Source: Synchiropus splendidus (taxonomy: Eukaryota > Chordata > Actinopteri > Syngnathiformes > Callionymidae). From it: a stretch of 64,000 bases of DNA. How positions within the stretch are numbered: the stretch's first letter is position 1; each line of letters begins with the position of its first letter. Below, one piece after another: positions 36,130-48,079 of this stretch. Both the position numbers and the translations under genes were made by a program. The stretch lies in contig NC_071347.1 in assembly GCF_027744825.2 (NCBI RefSeq), forward strand, positions 18,920,001-18,984,000, in the 5' to 3' direction. The notes beneath the pieces were generated by a model. The model was not told the origin of the DNA. It did not search any database and saw nothing but the letters and a program-made list of their open reading frames with translations.

Positions 36130-36787
36130 CAGTGGTACCTCGGTTTTCGAACGTCTCGGATTTCGAACAAATCGGAGTTAGAACAAAAATTTCAAGATTT
36201 TTTTGCTTTTTCTTACGAACGAAAATCCAGAACTCGAACGACCCGAAAAAAGCCGGAAAAAACACAACGTGCGCGGACCGATCATCTGACCCACGATGCG
36301 CTTTGTTATTGTGTATAAGGCAGCCTCTGTATGCAGACGTGTCCCGTTAGCTACATTTACTGACTGTTTTTTCTTCATATTGAGGTGTAAAACCTTTCCT
36401 GTCTCCGCACTGGACCGTGGTAGAGTGTCACAGGGGAGGTGCTGGAGCGCCACTCCAGGGTTTGATGTCCTGTTGTGGGCTGGAGCTGGGACAGGGATGA
36501 GGCGAGTCTGGGACAGAGCGTGACTTGGTTTATGACTTTGTCACAGCCAAACTGCACAGAAGCGCACATTCAGAGCTGGACACGCACCGGGCACCTCTTC
36601 CCTTCTGGAGAGACGTCACTCACTCGGCAACCCCTCCCACATGCAGCGGCCACACACATAGAGGAACAGCGCACCTGCAGCAGACACTCTTCATTCACTC
36701 CTACAAAAGCCTATTTTAAGGCTTGGAACGCATTATTTCTTTTTCCATTCATTGTAATGGGAAAAATCGATTCAGATTTCGAACCAC
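36130..36787 (+). mobile_element. Tigger-like non-autonomous DNA transposon, copy 2 (3' end lost)
   Basis: The left terminal repeat CAGTGGTACCTCGGTTTTCG is intact and preceded by TA (36128-36129). Sequence follows the complete copy at 41188-41874 (reverse complement) to about 36787 and then diverges just after the block ATTCATTGTAATGGGAAAAA, so roughly the last 75 bases are missing. The core is about 98-99% identical by eye to the other copies, whereas the first 215 bases differ at roughly one base in eight from copy 1. Confidence 0.85.
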
Positions 36788-38466
36788 TGACCATTTTTAT
36801 GCCTGGCTTGCTTTAAATGGCGTGCAGTATATTGACTTTTGTTTCTCTGTGTCAGACTGACCTTCTGATGTTGACAGATGCATTCATGAGCACGACCAGT
36901 TATCTGAGTAGACGATCCCAGATAAGACCAGGAACCTATCATACAGCATACAGTAAACAGAGTCCCTGGTGTGTCTTATTTTTGTAGTTGTATAGTTGGC
37001 TTATGTGGCAACTTCACAAACCTCCACATACACAATTGCGAGTTTTGAAAGGCGTCTTCTCTTCGGCTCCGTTGAGCGACTGCTAAGCAGAATTTGTTTC
37101 ATTAGGAGAATATTTATTTTCAGCTGCGGTTTTACACTATAGGGATCCATTCCTGTTCAGACCGAGAAGAGGAGGCAGGAGCGTCACACCAGGACTTCCC
37201 ATGACACAAGGAGCTTTTCACTCTTTCTCACTTGTGTCTGCACCTGCTCTGCGTTACACAACTTGCTGCGTTCAAGCTCGACCCGGTTTGCACAAGCCTC
37301 CATTACACTGCATTAAATCAAAGGCTCTGCAGTACAGACCCACGTCCTGTGATGTCAGACGCCACTTTTTATTTTTAGCTGATCTTAAACTGCAAATAGA
37401 CAACATGTATTTATATTCCTTTGAACTTAACAGGAAGCTGTGGAGAATAAGACGCGGGGCAATAATAAACAGTGATGAGATGGAAAGACGACACTGTCTC
37501 CTCCGATAGCACCTCACACTCCCATGGCAACCGAGCCCGGCACCAGGAGAAACCATGGAGATCCGGCCTTTCATGTGTGAGATGCTTTTATTCCCACACC
37601 AGTTTATAGAAGCTGCCGGTTTGATCCAGATGCGCCTGGGCCTCGGTCGCACAGCTGCTCGCCTCCAGAAGACTGGCGACAATTGATCCCTCCGAGAAGC
37701 TAAAATAAGCAGCAGATCAGTCTGGATCATGCATTTGTCAAGACTGCACTTGCTTCTAAAGAGGCTGTGTGAATGTCATTATAGCTTCTGTCCCTGACTA
37801 GATTTTGTTGCGTGCTTGATCACATTCACAGGCTGATATGTGAATGAAGTGTGTGTCACGCATTGTCGACCGTGACAGAGTCATATCTTCGAACAGAAAT
37901 GAGTCATACAATGGTTTCATGAAAGGATAGAACGGGTTTGGTCTGCAGTGTTTTATGTTTATACATGACTATCTGTTGTCGCGCCCAGGAAGTGGATGGA
38001 CTTTGACCCTTTGACTGCATCTGCATTAGCATTTTTCCATATTTACATATCTTATTCATGCTTAAAAATAGTCTGTTACTCTGAATAATGTTACATTTTA
38101 AAATGAAGAAAACATTTTGAAAGATCCAAAGATTTTTTTTTTTAATTTATGCACGATATTTTTTCCACCCTTTTACCCTGTTTATAATGAACTATCAACA
38201 GCGTTTGTCTGTTTGTCTGTCTCTGACCAAAATAACCCAAAGTTACGGATGGATTTGGATTTAAAAAGTCCAGAAATGCTAGAAAGGAACAATTTTGAGA
38301 GTAATCCGAATCACCGTTTGGATCCAGGATTTAACGTCAGTAGGACTGTTTATGGAATTTGTCTCAGATTGATATTTGGATCCAGGACACAATCTTTGTG
38401 AGACAGCACTACATGACCTACACCTGTGGTTTGAAACTGAGTCATAGCTGAAAGCTACAGAAGGAG
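36788..38466. other. Non-coding DNA
   Basis: No exon is recognised. The minus-strand frame at 37272-37730 (152 codons) is Arg/Cys/Ser-rich and has no recognisable domain or splice context. Confidence 0.4.
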
Positions 38467-38668
38467 AGTACTAACATCTGACTTACGACCTGCTGACTTA
38501 CGTCCAAGCCACGGCCAGCAGCTGCTTATTTTTTTTATTATTCAATGTCTGTGCACGTAGCAGCCCGTCATCGTGTACGAAAGTTACGGCAGCACAATGT
38601 CCCGATCTTCCACTACAGTAGCACCTATAAACTTGTGAGTTGGTCGGAACCGATCCCAGTCGTAACAA
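38467..38668. mobile_element. MITE family 3, copy 2 (degraded)
   Basis: Starts TACTAACATCTGACTTACGA and shares with 32028-32308 the blocks CCACGGCCAGCAG, GCACGTAGCAGCCCG and CACTACAGTAG, then GTTGGTCGGAACC. The right terminal repeat is eroded (CAGTCGTAACAAAAC), and an AT-rich insertion of about 25 bases lies near 38526-38550. Confidence 0.7.
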
Positions 38669-41187
38669 AACTAATGACCTTGCAGTTGTTCTTTCAATTT
38701 CACCTCAACTCCTCAACACAAAACCCTGATGTAGTGATGAAGATATTGGTCGGAAACACATGGTTATTGTTCCGTCACAGCAAGGCGCTGACTCATGCTG
38801 TCAGACCAGAGTGGTTCTGTAAAGGCCACACAGCTCAGGTCTCATCGGAGCATGTCTCCCACCGCGTGAGGCGGCATGTGTTGGTGCACATGTCCATGCG
38901 ATGACACAACCATCGGCAGCTTTTTGTTTCATCACAGGTGACGGCTGAGAACCACAACTCGTGTGAGTGAGGAGCACAGGGTTAGCCGCGCCACTGTTGA
39001 TGTACCACACATGGACCGTTGACTTCAGCAAGACTCTCTTTACCACAGAGGGCCTTGAGTTAGCATCCCATCTGAGGAAGGCCCACGGAGGCTGTCCTCC
39101 TCCAAGCCCTCGTCCTCTGGTTCCCAGTCTGATTCTCCTTCGTCTGTGCCAGATAAGGTCTCATCGAGGAGTCGAAGAAGTGAGTGCAGACAGGGTGGAG
39201 AGGACTGTGAAAGAAAGAGAGGAGCGAGCTGCTTTAAAGTTTTAGAGAGTGTGACTTAAAGGCGAGAAGCAGACGCGTCAGAGTGGAGTGTTTCAGAGGG
39301 ACTGGTCATGTGGGAGGAGACATGTTGGACATGTGACAAGGTGATGTTTAGAGATGTGATCTGAGGATGTGAAGAGCACCATATGGCTTTAGGTGGAGGG
39401 GGTGGACTTGTGCTTCCTCTCTGCCTCCTGCCTCCATTGGGCTCTACGATAGAGCACTAAAGATTCTCAACTTTTCAAGTGAGACGTAGAATTTTCTGAT
39501 GAAAATCTTCTTTCGAGATGGAATTTAAGGCGGCGTGATTTCATTCCACTGTCGAATGACTTCCCCTCTTGACCTTCTCGGCCATGATTGGTCCGATCGT
39601 CTGCTCACTCAACCGCCTCTTTATTTTCCAGCTTCACACGCTGTCACACTTTCCACGTCCGGTCTTTAGCCCTGGTGCGTGACCCCGGGGGCTGAAGTCG
39701 CTCACAAGAGGAAGTGACCCGCATCCCTGACTGGTTCATACGGGCCAGCACACGCCTCGAACGCTTCCTCCTGACCCTGCTGGAAATAACAAAGCAAGAC
39801 TCCGTCTGGAATAATGCATCCGTGTTGACTTTAGTTTGGCGGCTTCTCATTGCCTTCAGTTTGCTTGTGTTACTTAAATCACAGTCGAAGTATTGATATA
39901 GTCATTTGGCATGAATGAACACATTTATATACATTTTTATACTACTGAAGCGTTTTGTAAATATTTTAATAATTTTCACAAACAAATCTATTCACCTTCT
40001 TGTGTTTTTATTATAGATTTTTATAGATTTCCCGTGACACTGAGGTTTGTGATTGTATTTCACTAACATTGCTTTTAACTTTAACTTGTCACTTTCATCA
40101 TTGTACGAGTCCTGGAAAAAAAAATCTACAATTTAAACAAGGGAAATTGATGATCAATTTTATTTACTTCATGGTGACTTTTGAGGTTTTCCCAATTAAA
40201 ATATTAGAAATTATAATCATAGAATTGCGGTTTCTTTTCTCTAAAAGATGTCCAGTGTTATAACATTGAACACCTTCTTTTTGCATCATGGTTGTGTCAG
40301 ACGTTTGTAGCTTTTTTTGTGTGCTGTGTTGAGTATAATTTCAATTATTAAAAAAAAAAACATCTGCAGGATTCACGCCACAATAGACTCACTCGACAAC
40401 TTGATCTCTGCTGCCACCTTCTGGTCAATTTTAGAACGTCCTCTGAAAAACATGTTCGATTGTCAGGCGGTCAGACAATGTTGTTCAGTAACTAATAATT
40501 TATCAGCATTCATATTCAGTGTTGTACTGAGGTCGCACTCACGGGCACGCACGTGCGAACCCAGATAGAGCGCGCGGCGTGCGACGTCCTCATGAATGTG
40601 AAGGCCCTTGGGGTCAGGTGACTGAGGGGATCTCACTCCTCCGGCCTCCAGAGATGATCAGCCAACTGTTTATTCAGCTCCATCGCAGCAACCAGACACT
40701 TGTTTACCACCACGGATGTTGGGATACACAGTGTGAGGCCTTTTCTCTCACCAGGCTATTTTTAGTCGACACCAATGCCTTGAGGCAAACATCACATGAA
40801 TATGGAAGCTGCTGTACAGAGCTCTGTGCGGCAGTGATTCAGACAGACAGGCTGAGCACAGGCTGCGTGTGATGCGCTGTGGACGGGTGTTTTATAGCCA
40901 GTAGAAATGTCATGTTTGGATCCCTGAGAGTGGTTTTGTGCGCAACTGTACTGAACACGTTTGTTGGGTTCAGTGAAGAGTGCGATCCTCATGAGCAAAC
41001 TGTGAGGAATTTTACTCAATTTATAGAAAATAAATCAATGTTGTCATATAAATAAAAGTATGGATATACATTCCTGGATCGTTGGTGTTACTAGTGCTTG
41101 CAGTATCCAGTCAGGAGCCAGTACTGACTGTATACCTTTTGATATAGAAAACACAAACTGAACAACTACGGATCTGAGTTTGTTTTA
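38669..41187. other. Non-coding DNA with possible LINE scrap
   Basis: No exon is recognised. The stretch at 39160-39300 (GACAGGGTGGAGAGGACTGT, GTCATGTGGGAGGAGACATG) has the wording of decayed fish LINE coding sequence but is too short to assign. The interval at 39900-40350 is AT-rich. Confidence 0.35.
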
Positions 41188-41874
41188 CAGTGGTACCTCG
41201 GTTCTCCATCACAATCCGTTCCAGACGGCTGTTCGAGAAGCGAATTGTTTGAAATCTGAATGGATTTTTCCCATTACAATGAATGGAAAAAGAACCAATG
41301 CGTTCCAAGGCTTAAAATAGTCTTTTGTAGGAGTGAATGTAGAGTGTCTGCTGCAGGTGGCTGTTCCTCTATGTGTGTGGCCGCTGCATGTGGGAGGGGT
41401 TGCCGAGTGAGTGAGGTCTCTCCAGAAGTGAAGAGGTGCCCGGTGCGTGTCCAGCTCTGAATGTGCGCTTCTGTGCAGTTTGGCTGTGACAAAGTCATAA
41501 ACCAAGTCACGCTCTGTCCCAGACTCGCCTCATCCCTGTCCCAGCTCCAGCCCACAACAGGACATCAAACCCTGGAGTGAGCGCTCCAGCACCTCCCCTG
41601 TGACACTCTACCACGGTCCAGTGCGGAGACAGGAAAGGTTTTACCCCTCAATATGAAGAAAAAACAGTCAGTAAATGTAGCTAACGGGACACGTCTGCAC
41701 ACAGAGGCTGCGTTATACACAATAACAAAGCGCGTCGTGGGTCGGCTGATCGGTTCGCGCGTGTGATGTTTTTCCGGCTTTTTTCGGGGGCGTTCGAGTT
41801 CGTAGCAAAAGCAAAAAAATCGTTGTTTCCGATTTGTTTGAATTCCGGGACGTTCGAAAACCGAGGTACCACTG
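41188..41874 (-). mobile_element. Complete Tigger-like non-autonomous DNA transposon, copy 3
   Basis: This 687-bp element begins CAGTGGTACCTCGGTT and ends with the inverted AACCGAGGTACCACTG, flanked by TA on both sides (41186-41187, 41875-41876). It lies in the opposite orientation to copies 1 and 2. No transposase is encoded. The core holds a short frame (65 shared codons from MGWSWDRDEASLG). A hairpin CTGGAG-CGCTCA-CTCCAG sits in the core. The TA target and CAG ends point to the Tc1/mariner Tigger group. Confidence 0.9.
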
Positions 41875-41876
41875 TA

Positions 41877-43934
41877 CAAGTGTTAGGGTGGCGTCAGCAC
41901 TGTTTGTGAAAAAGAAAACTTTTGGTAGTTGTCTCTGGGGCAGGTGCTCTGCTCCACTGATGGATAGTTGTGCTGCGTCCCCGGCTCCACCACGGCAGTG
42001 TGAGAAGTATTCGCTCTGCTACTTCACTGGGTCCAGCGGCTGGTGGGGCAGTGTGCTCTTCCATCACATCCAGCTACACATCAGCTAACAGGGAGCAGAA
42101 GACAGGGATTCACGTCGGCGTTTGGCAGCTTATTGCAATATTTTTATCCTGCTGCAAAGCCCATAATTCTCGCCATCAGACGAGCAAATAAAAATAGACG
42201 GCTGCTCCACACCAGCAAAGTAATCGACTGCAGAGCCGCAGCAGATCATTGACACAGACGCGTCGAGTGTTTTCCTCTGCGCAGCTTAAGTATTAATTGA
42301 AAAATCCACGCCTCGTATAAATAGAAAAGGGCAGCTGTTGTTCTCCGGCACTGCGAGGCAGTGTGGTCTCGCTTCCCGTCCTTGACCTCGGCACACTTTG
42401 CAAGTCAATATTATTCAGACGCCGTCCATGCTTTTGCCTTTAAATAGGCCAATTTGAGCTGCGTGCACATGCATCTTGGTGGACAGGTTTATTTTGGTGG
42501 AAACCAATTTTTCCTCAAGTCTCCTTGGCCGTCGGACTTCATCCTTGAGAAAGAGGCCACAAGCATCTGTACCTTTCCAAACATTCAAAATCACTGTCTA
42601 GTCTCAGCAGACAGGTGCGGCCTCACTGGTGTCCAGGAGAGGGCGCTGCGCACCTGCGGCAACTGAGTGAAAGCAGCTCCAAGTCTTCCAAGCTTCGGCA
42701 CTGTGGAAAAATATCATCCAACCTGGGATCCACTTATCAGCTACATTAAAAGAGGCTCATGAACTTTGGAAAATGAGCCTTTTGGACCCTGTCTGTTTTG
42801 TGAACATTGAGGACTAACTGACCCTCCGTTGGACTCACCTGACTTTTTATTTTCTTTCATTTATTTTTATTTAGTTATTTTGTTGTCATTGTTTTGGTTT
42901 GGGCCTGGTGCTCATTGTATCCTGGTGTTTTTTGTATGTTTATTGAATATAAAATTGCATGAATTTTATACTCATTATTCATTTTTATAGTCATTATATA
43001 TACATATATGTACTACTGTATATACAGTATATATAGTGTGTGTATATATATATGTATATACAGCTTGACAGCCCACCACTGCATATACTTCTATACTTCT
43101 ATAGTATCTCTACTTTATCATCTCTAGTTCTATGCTATATTGCATACATATGCCTTTCCCCAGCTTCTTCTTTCCTGCATTTTGCAATAAATCTGAGGTA
43201 AGCTGAGGATGATCTTGAATTTCACTCCTCACCCGGCAACAGAGGTCAAATGGTTAAGTGCGGCCGGCGGTTCAGGCTGCGTGGCGCAGGGGAAAATGCA
43301 TTTGATGGAGTCTTCAGCGTGTCTCCCAAACATGCCTCTCTCTTATCTGGTCCTGCTCCTCCGTCTCCTCACTTGCAGATGATGTGGTGGGGAGCGCTGG
43401 AGCTGATGCAAAGTGACGCGTCTCCTCATCACAGGAGCGGAGCGGAGCCCTCGCTTCCCCCGCACTGGGCTGTTTTTGTTCGCCACAGCTCATGCGGATA
43501 ATTTGCCGGGATGCAGTGGAGGGCTGTCACAAGGACTTGGCTCAAGGGATGTGGGAAAATAACAGAAGCGCCTTCCATGCTCAAACACTCCCTTAATGAT
43601 GAGCATTAAATATGAACATCTTCTTTGTGAAAGCCGCGCATTACGCCGCCGCCACTGCCGCCATGTCCCTTTCTTGTGTTTTCCTCTGCTCCTCTCTGAG
43701 GTCCCTTCTTCGCCGCCCTCATCCTCTGCAGCCATGTCTGAAGTCTGAGAATCAATTGAATAATGCGAGTGACACGCAGCCTTTAGGTCATGGCATCTCT
43801 GTTTGGAAAATATTCTCCATTCTTTGTGCGAGCGTAGTAGCACCAACACAAAGCCTTCACACACTGAACTAATGCTCTTCCAAGAGAGCGGACCGTCCAG
43901 AGGAGTCCACAAACATCCTTGAGATTGACAGACC
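41877..43934. other. Unique non-coding DNA, possibly regulatory
   Basis: No exon is recognised. Blocks at 42230-42480 and 43240-43900 are compositionally richer and have frames on both strands, as often seen in conserved non-coding DNA. An AT microsatellite-like tract (TATATA / GTGTGTATATATA) is at 42990-43065. Confidence 0.35.
42311..42375 (+). promoter_or_regulatory. Candidate TATA-type core promoter
   Basis: TATAAATAG at 42316-42324 is a consensus TATA box followed by a GC-richer stretch (CAGCTGTTGTTCTCCGGCAC), with an expected start near 42345. No coding exon is visible downstream. Confidence 0.25.
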
Positions 43935-45210
43935 TGCATTGAGTGAAACGCTGCCTTTCAATCTCCGCACAAAGAAGGAGGAGAACATCACCCAACGAGA
44001 AGGGCTGGAAATGAGAACAAAAGACTCGGGAAAACGGCCACACGATGTGTCAATGGACACAAACAAGAGGAGCTGGATGGAGAGTCAAAAGCAAGTCATC
44101 CAGGTGAAAGACAGCCACACGCTGAGGGCCACAGAGGCAACAGCAACAGGCCACCAGACAGAAGCACAAAGCAACAAGGAACCATGTCACAGAGGTGGAG
44201 ACTGAAGGAACAGGACCATATGATGAAGAGGGCATGGAGACGGACGTGGAAGAATGATCACAAATCAACAGACTGGAACCATTGGAAACAGACAAACGTC
44301 AGGCACTGAAGAAGACAAATGAGAAGAAAAGCAATGGGGAAAAAAATGATAGAGGTAAACAATAAGGTAAACAAGATTTGTGATGAGAACATGGAAAACA
44401 GCGACGGACCGATGACAAGACCAGAGTACAAGAGAGCAGTGATACAGACTGTTGGACGAGCAGAAGAAGAGCAACAAGGACTGTGAGGGAAAACAATAAC
44501 AGACACGTAACGGTGAAATGAGTTTTGACACAAAACAAAACAAACAAACATGTTTTCAGAACATGAGTCGTGAGAAACAGACAAACAAGATTCTAGTACG
44601 TTGTGACAGGACCAAGTTAGACTTGAAAAACAAGATAAATAAAATGAGAAAATGACTGGAGTCATATGAGAGAGACGACAAACGCCAAGTGCTGAGAAGG
44701 TCAAATGTTAAGACACGAGATGACTGTGGAAAAATATTCACAAAGGAACAGCAAGGGCTGTAGCAAATGTCAAGGACAGTCATGGAGATGAACTAGATGA
44801 GACGTGTGACGGTGGCCCACTTGAAAAGCGACAAGAAACATCCAACAAACCCAGAGCCAAAGAGGCGACAAAAACAACAGGGAAAGAAAGAGTTATGGAG
44901 CCGAAGGTCATGAGCAGTCGGAAACAAACGGCTGTAACAGGAACGGGACGAACAAGACGCTCAACTAGAACTAAGAACAGCAACCAGGAAGTACAACAAC
45001 AGTAACAAACAATGATGACAAATGAAAGGAAGCGCCACAGAGATAAACTGAGGGAGCATCAACATACTTGAGAGCTATGTAAAAAAAAAAAACCAAGAGA
45101 ACGGTGAGCAAAAAATCTGCAAAAAACGTCAAAACTGTTACGGAACTATCAGGAAACAAGAAAAAAGGCGACAAGCTGACACAAACATGAAGAAGACAAA
45201 AAGGGAAGTG
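43935..45210. repeat. Strand-asymmetric A/G-rich degenerate repeat tract
   Basis: Over about 1.2 kb the plus strand is dominated by A, then G and C, with very little T, in words such as GACAAACAAG, AACAACAGG, GGAACGGGACGAAC. The words recur irregularly, as in a decayed short-period satellite. A similar tract is at 46230-46520. Minus-strand frames of 75-148 codons rich in F, L, S, V and C are by-products of the skew. Confidence 0.6.
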
Positions 45211-45712
45211 CAACTCTCGGCTTTATGAACTCTTCAGGTGCAGCTTCAGCAGGACTGAAGTGTCATCCATCCAGTCTACTGTACGTAGTCGTATCGATGA
45301 GTCTGGACCAAAGTGTCTCTGATAAATAAAGAACTCACTCTGTTCGCCACTAAAATAGCCCCCCTCCCCCGCAGGCGTCCAGGCGAAGGACAGGGTGACA
45401 TTGCGAATCCCAACATCTGTGCGGAACCACATGGTACCACATGCCCCAACCCCAAGTTTGAGCAGACTCTGTCGTCATCCTCCAAGGAGCAGCCATTTTG
45501 GAAAGGCTCTCGCCGGCACAGATGTTGCATACGAAGATGTGGGGCTGTTTTCACGGAGCAAACACTGCAGAGCGGCGTCCCTGCTCCTCCGCGGGCCTCA
45601 CCTGTGCCTTCATCCGAGAAAGCAAACCAAGAGAGGCCGCTGTCTAACCAAGCAAAAACAAAGTGACATTCAACAGAAAGTCACCCTGATGCCCGTCTGA
45701 CCCTGGAAGGTG
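45211..45712. other. GC-richer unique block with a protein-like minus-strand frame
   Basis: This block interrupts the A/G-rich tract. On the minus strand the frame ending at 45223 (TAG/TGA side toward lower coordinates) reads MWFRTDVGIRNVTLSFAWTP early on and ends VDWMDDTSVLLKLHLKSS, about 69-83 codons, with protein-like composition. No clear splice acceptor precedes it and I do not recognise the family. A plus-strand frame of 117 codons overlaps it and looks less protein-like. Confidence 0.25.
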
Positions 45713-46229
45713 GCGAATTATTATAAATAGATTTATTGGTGGTTGATGAATGAGCAGGGTTTGGAAGTAGTGCACGCTGTTCTGGAAGAACAATATGACT
45801 AAAAATATTATTATTAATAATAGTAATGTAAACAGTTTGAACTTTATTCTTTCATTGGTATCAATAAACAGTCTCAAATATTGACACAGATATTTTTATG
45901 CAACCGAATGTTTGACCGACATTCAACAATTAACTTTTTTCTTTTGTAAAATTATTTTAAATATATATATAAAAAATAAAGAAGTAAAAAATGTGAATGA
46001 CTCTGACAGTAAATTACAGGGGCTGCACAAATTAAAAATACAATGTCCAACAACGGACAAAATCTGCAGCAACGAAAACAACACTGTCTGTTAAAAAAAT
46101 GAGTATTTCAGATTTTGCATTTATATATTTTTTTACATTTAATGTTTACGTTTTTTTTGTTGTTTAAGGAGCATGTAAAGTTAGGAACAAAATTTCTCTT
46201 TTTTTTCTGATTCTGATTTGGAATGCAGG
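45713..46229. other. AT-rich non-coding DNA
   Basis: AT-rich sequence between two A/G-rich tracts; nothing recognised. Confidence 0.5.
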
Positions 46230-46520
46230 CAACGAAAAAGTACAGTGTCAAAGACAACAACAACGGAGGCAAACAGACAGGTACAAGAACACTGACAAAC
46301 ACCTGAAAAAACAAACAGTAAATCGGAGGGACAACATGGTCAGGAACGTTAGCAGAGACAAGCAACTGGAACAGGAACAGTAAGAGAAGCAGCAGGGGAC
46401 AAAAAGGACAAACAAAAAAGTGACATGGATGAAAAAACAACAAGAACAACAAGAGAGTCGGAACAACAAGAACAGCAACGGAAATAGAGTCTTGGGCAAC
46501 AATATTGAATGATACAAAAC
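46230..46520. repeat. Second strand-asymmetric A/G-rich tract
   Basis: Shows the same wording as 43935-45210 (AACAACAAGAACAACAAG, GGAACAACAAGAACAGCAAC), consistent with one original array split by 45.2-46.2 kb. Confidence 0.6.
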
Positions 46521-48079
46521 TTAAATAAACTACAACTAGATATAGTCGACACCGGCCCTCTTCAACAACAAGGATGTTTTTCTTCTGTGTGCGACTTGTC
46601 TGAGCCATGAAAATCACAGTTCCGGTCTTGCCACTCGGTGTTTCATGTTGTCCACAAGATGGAGATATTCACCAGTCTAACACGCGCCACGTTACACAGA
46701 CAAAGAATCACAACCAGCCTGCGCGTGTGTGTATCCGACTGTGTTCGCATGAGACACTATGTTAAAGCCTGTGTGCGGTTCAAGTAAGTCATGCGCTGCC
46801 GTGCGGCGCTGAGGGGGCGGAGCGAGCCAACAGAGAGGTCTCCGAAGGTCTCGCAGCCTATTCTCCTCTGGTCCCCTGAGGGCCCGGGGAGCAGAGGAGA
46901 GGTCAGCGCAGGTCAGCGTCTCTGTGTTTTTGCTCGTCTGCAGGGCGGCTGTGTGCTGAGGAGGGTTCAGGTGCGAGTGTCGACCCACGGCTCCAGTCGG
47001 CTGTAAGTAAAGAGGCCTGATGCTCTCATCCAGCAAACAAGGCGGCCTGGACCCGCAGAGGCCTCCTCTTCATAGCCTCACCTTCACCCTCCGTCCCACA
47101 AACAGACGAGCAAATAGCCAGCGAGGAGGATGGGAAAGGTTAGTGGGAGACCATCCGCTGAAATACGTTTGTCAGATCTGCTCGAGAGCATTTCAGCTTT
47201 TATCACATGAGTACGTTTCACTGTGATAAGTCAAGTTTAAATATTTCATTTTCAACTGTTCTCCGCTCTTCTTTTTCCATGTAGGTCTGTAGTTCAACAC
47301 TTCTCGCTTCCACTTTCGACTGATAGAAGTTCATTTATCGGGCTATTGCTGTAGCAGCTTAGCAAAGGAACTCCGATAGGTACTAACTAAGTATTTTTCT
47401 TTACATATTCAAATAGATTTTAAAAGTTTCATCGTCTTTTATTAAAGCAAAGAGTGATTCAGTCCTGTTTGGAACTAACAGAAGATGACTTTGACCGTTG
47501 TACGAGGGTTAACATGAATCTTTTATTACATAAGTAGTGAGAGCTAAATAAGCCTTTTATTATGAGTATAAATATTGCTACCAAACAGATGAACAATACA
47601 CCTTGTCACTTGATAAACACCAGTGACATGTGGATATTGAAGTATATTTTACTGGCTTCAATCACTTAAAAATGTCTGAATTCCCCCTTTTATTTTTTTG
47701 GAAATTATTTACATTTGAAATTACGGTTTCAGAATGAAAATTCTGAACAAACACATACAAAAAAAGAATTTAAACTCAAACAAACCAATACATTTTATGT
47801 ACATTAACTAAACAGCTAATTGCGTTTGAAATAAAAATATATATTTTTAATCCCTTTAATCCAGAATAGACCTGGTGGGTCTGATGGTGCCATTGCACCT
47901 GCATCTTTCATGACTTGTTCTGTGTTGTTTTGGAATTGATGTCCTTGTGCACAACACCTTGACAGGTCAAAGATCAGCTCATATTCTAACATCATCGCAG
48001 ACGAACTGACTTGAGTCGACTCTCACAGCAAACTCAGGTGTTTAACTGCTCCCATATGAATCAAAGTTGAGCAGTTAAG
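46521..48079. other. Non-coding DNA
   Basis: A GC-richer block at 46780-47130 is followed by AT-rich sequence. No exon is recognised. Confidence 0.4.

Noticed and set aside
36475..36816. 113-codon frame in Tigger-like copy 2 as a separate gene
   Set aside because: Lies within the MITE core shared by all copies and runs on into its right end; treated as part of the element.
43490..43939. 149-codon minus-strand frame
   Set aside because: Mixed composition, open in several frames, no domain; more consistent with non-coding conserved DNA.
44258..46617. Long F/L/S/V-rich minus-strand frames resembling membrane proteins
   Set aside because: Direct consequence of the T-poor plus strand; repetitive wording and multiple overlapping frames.
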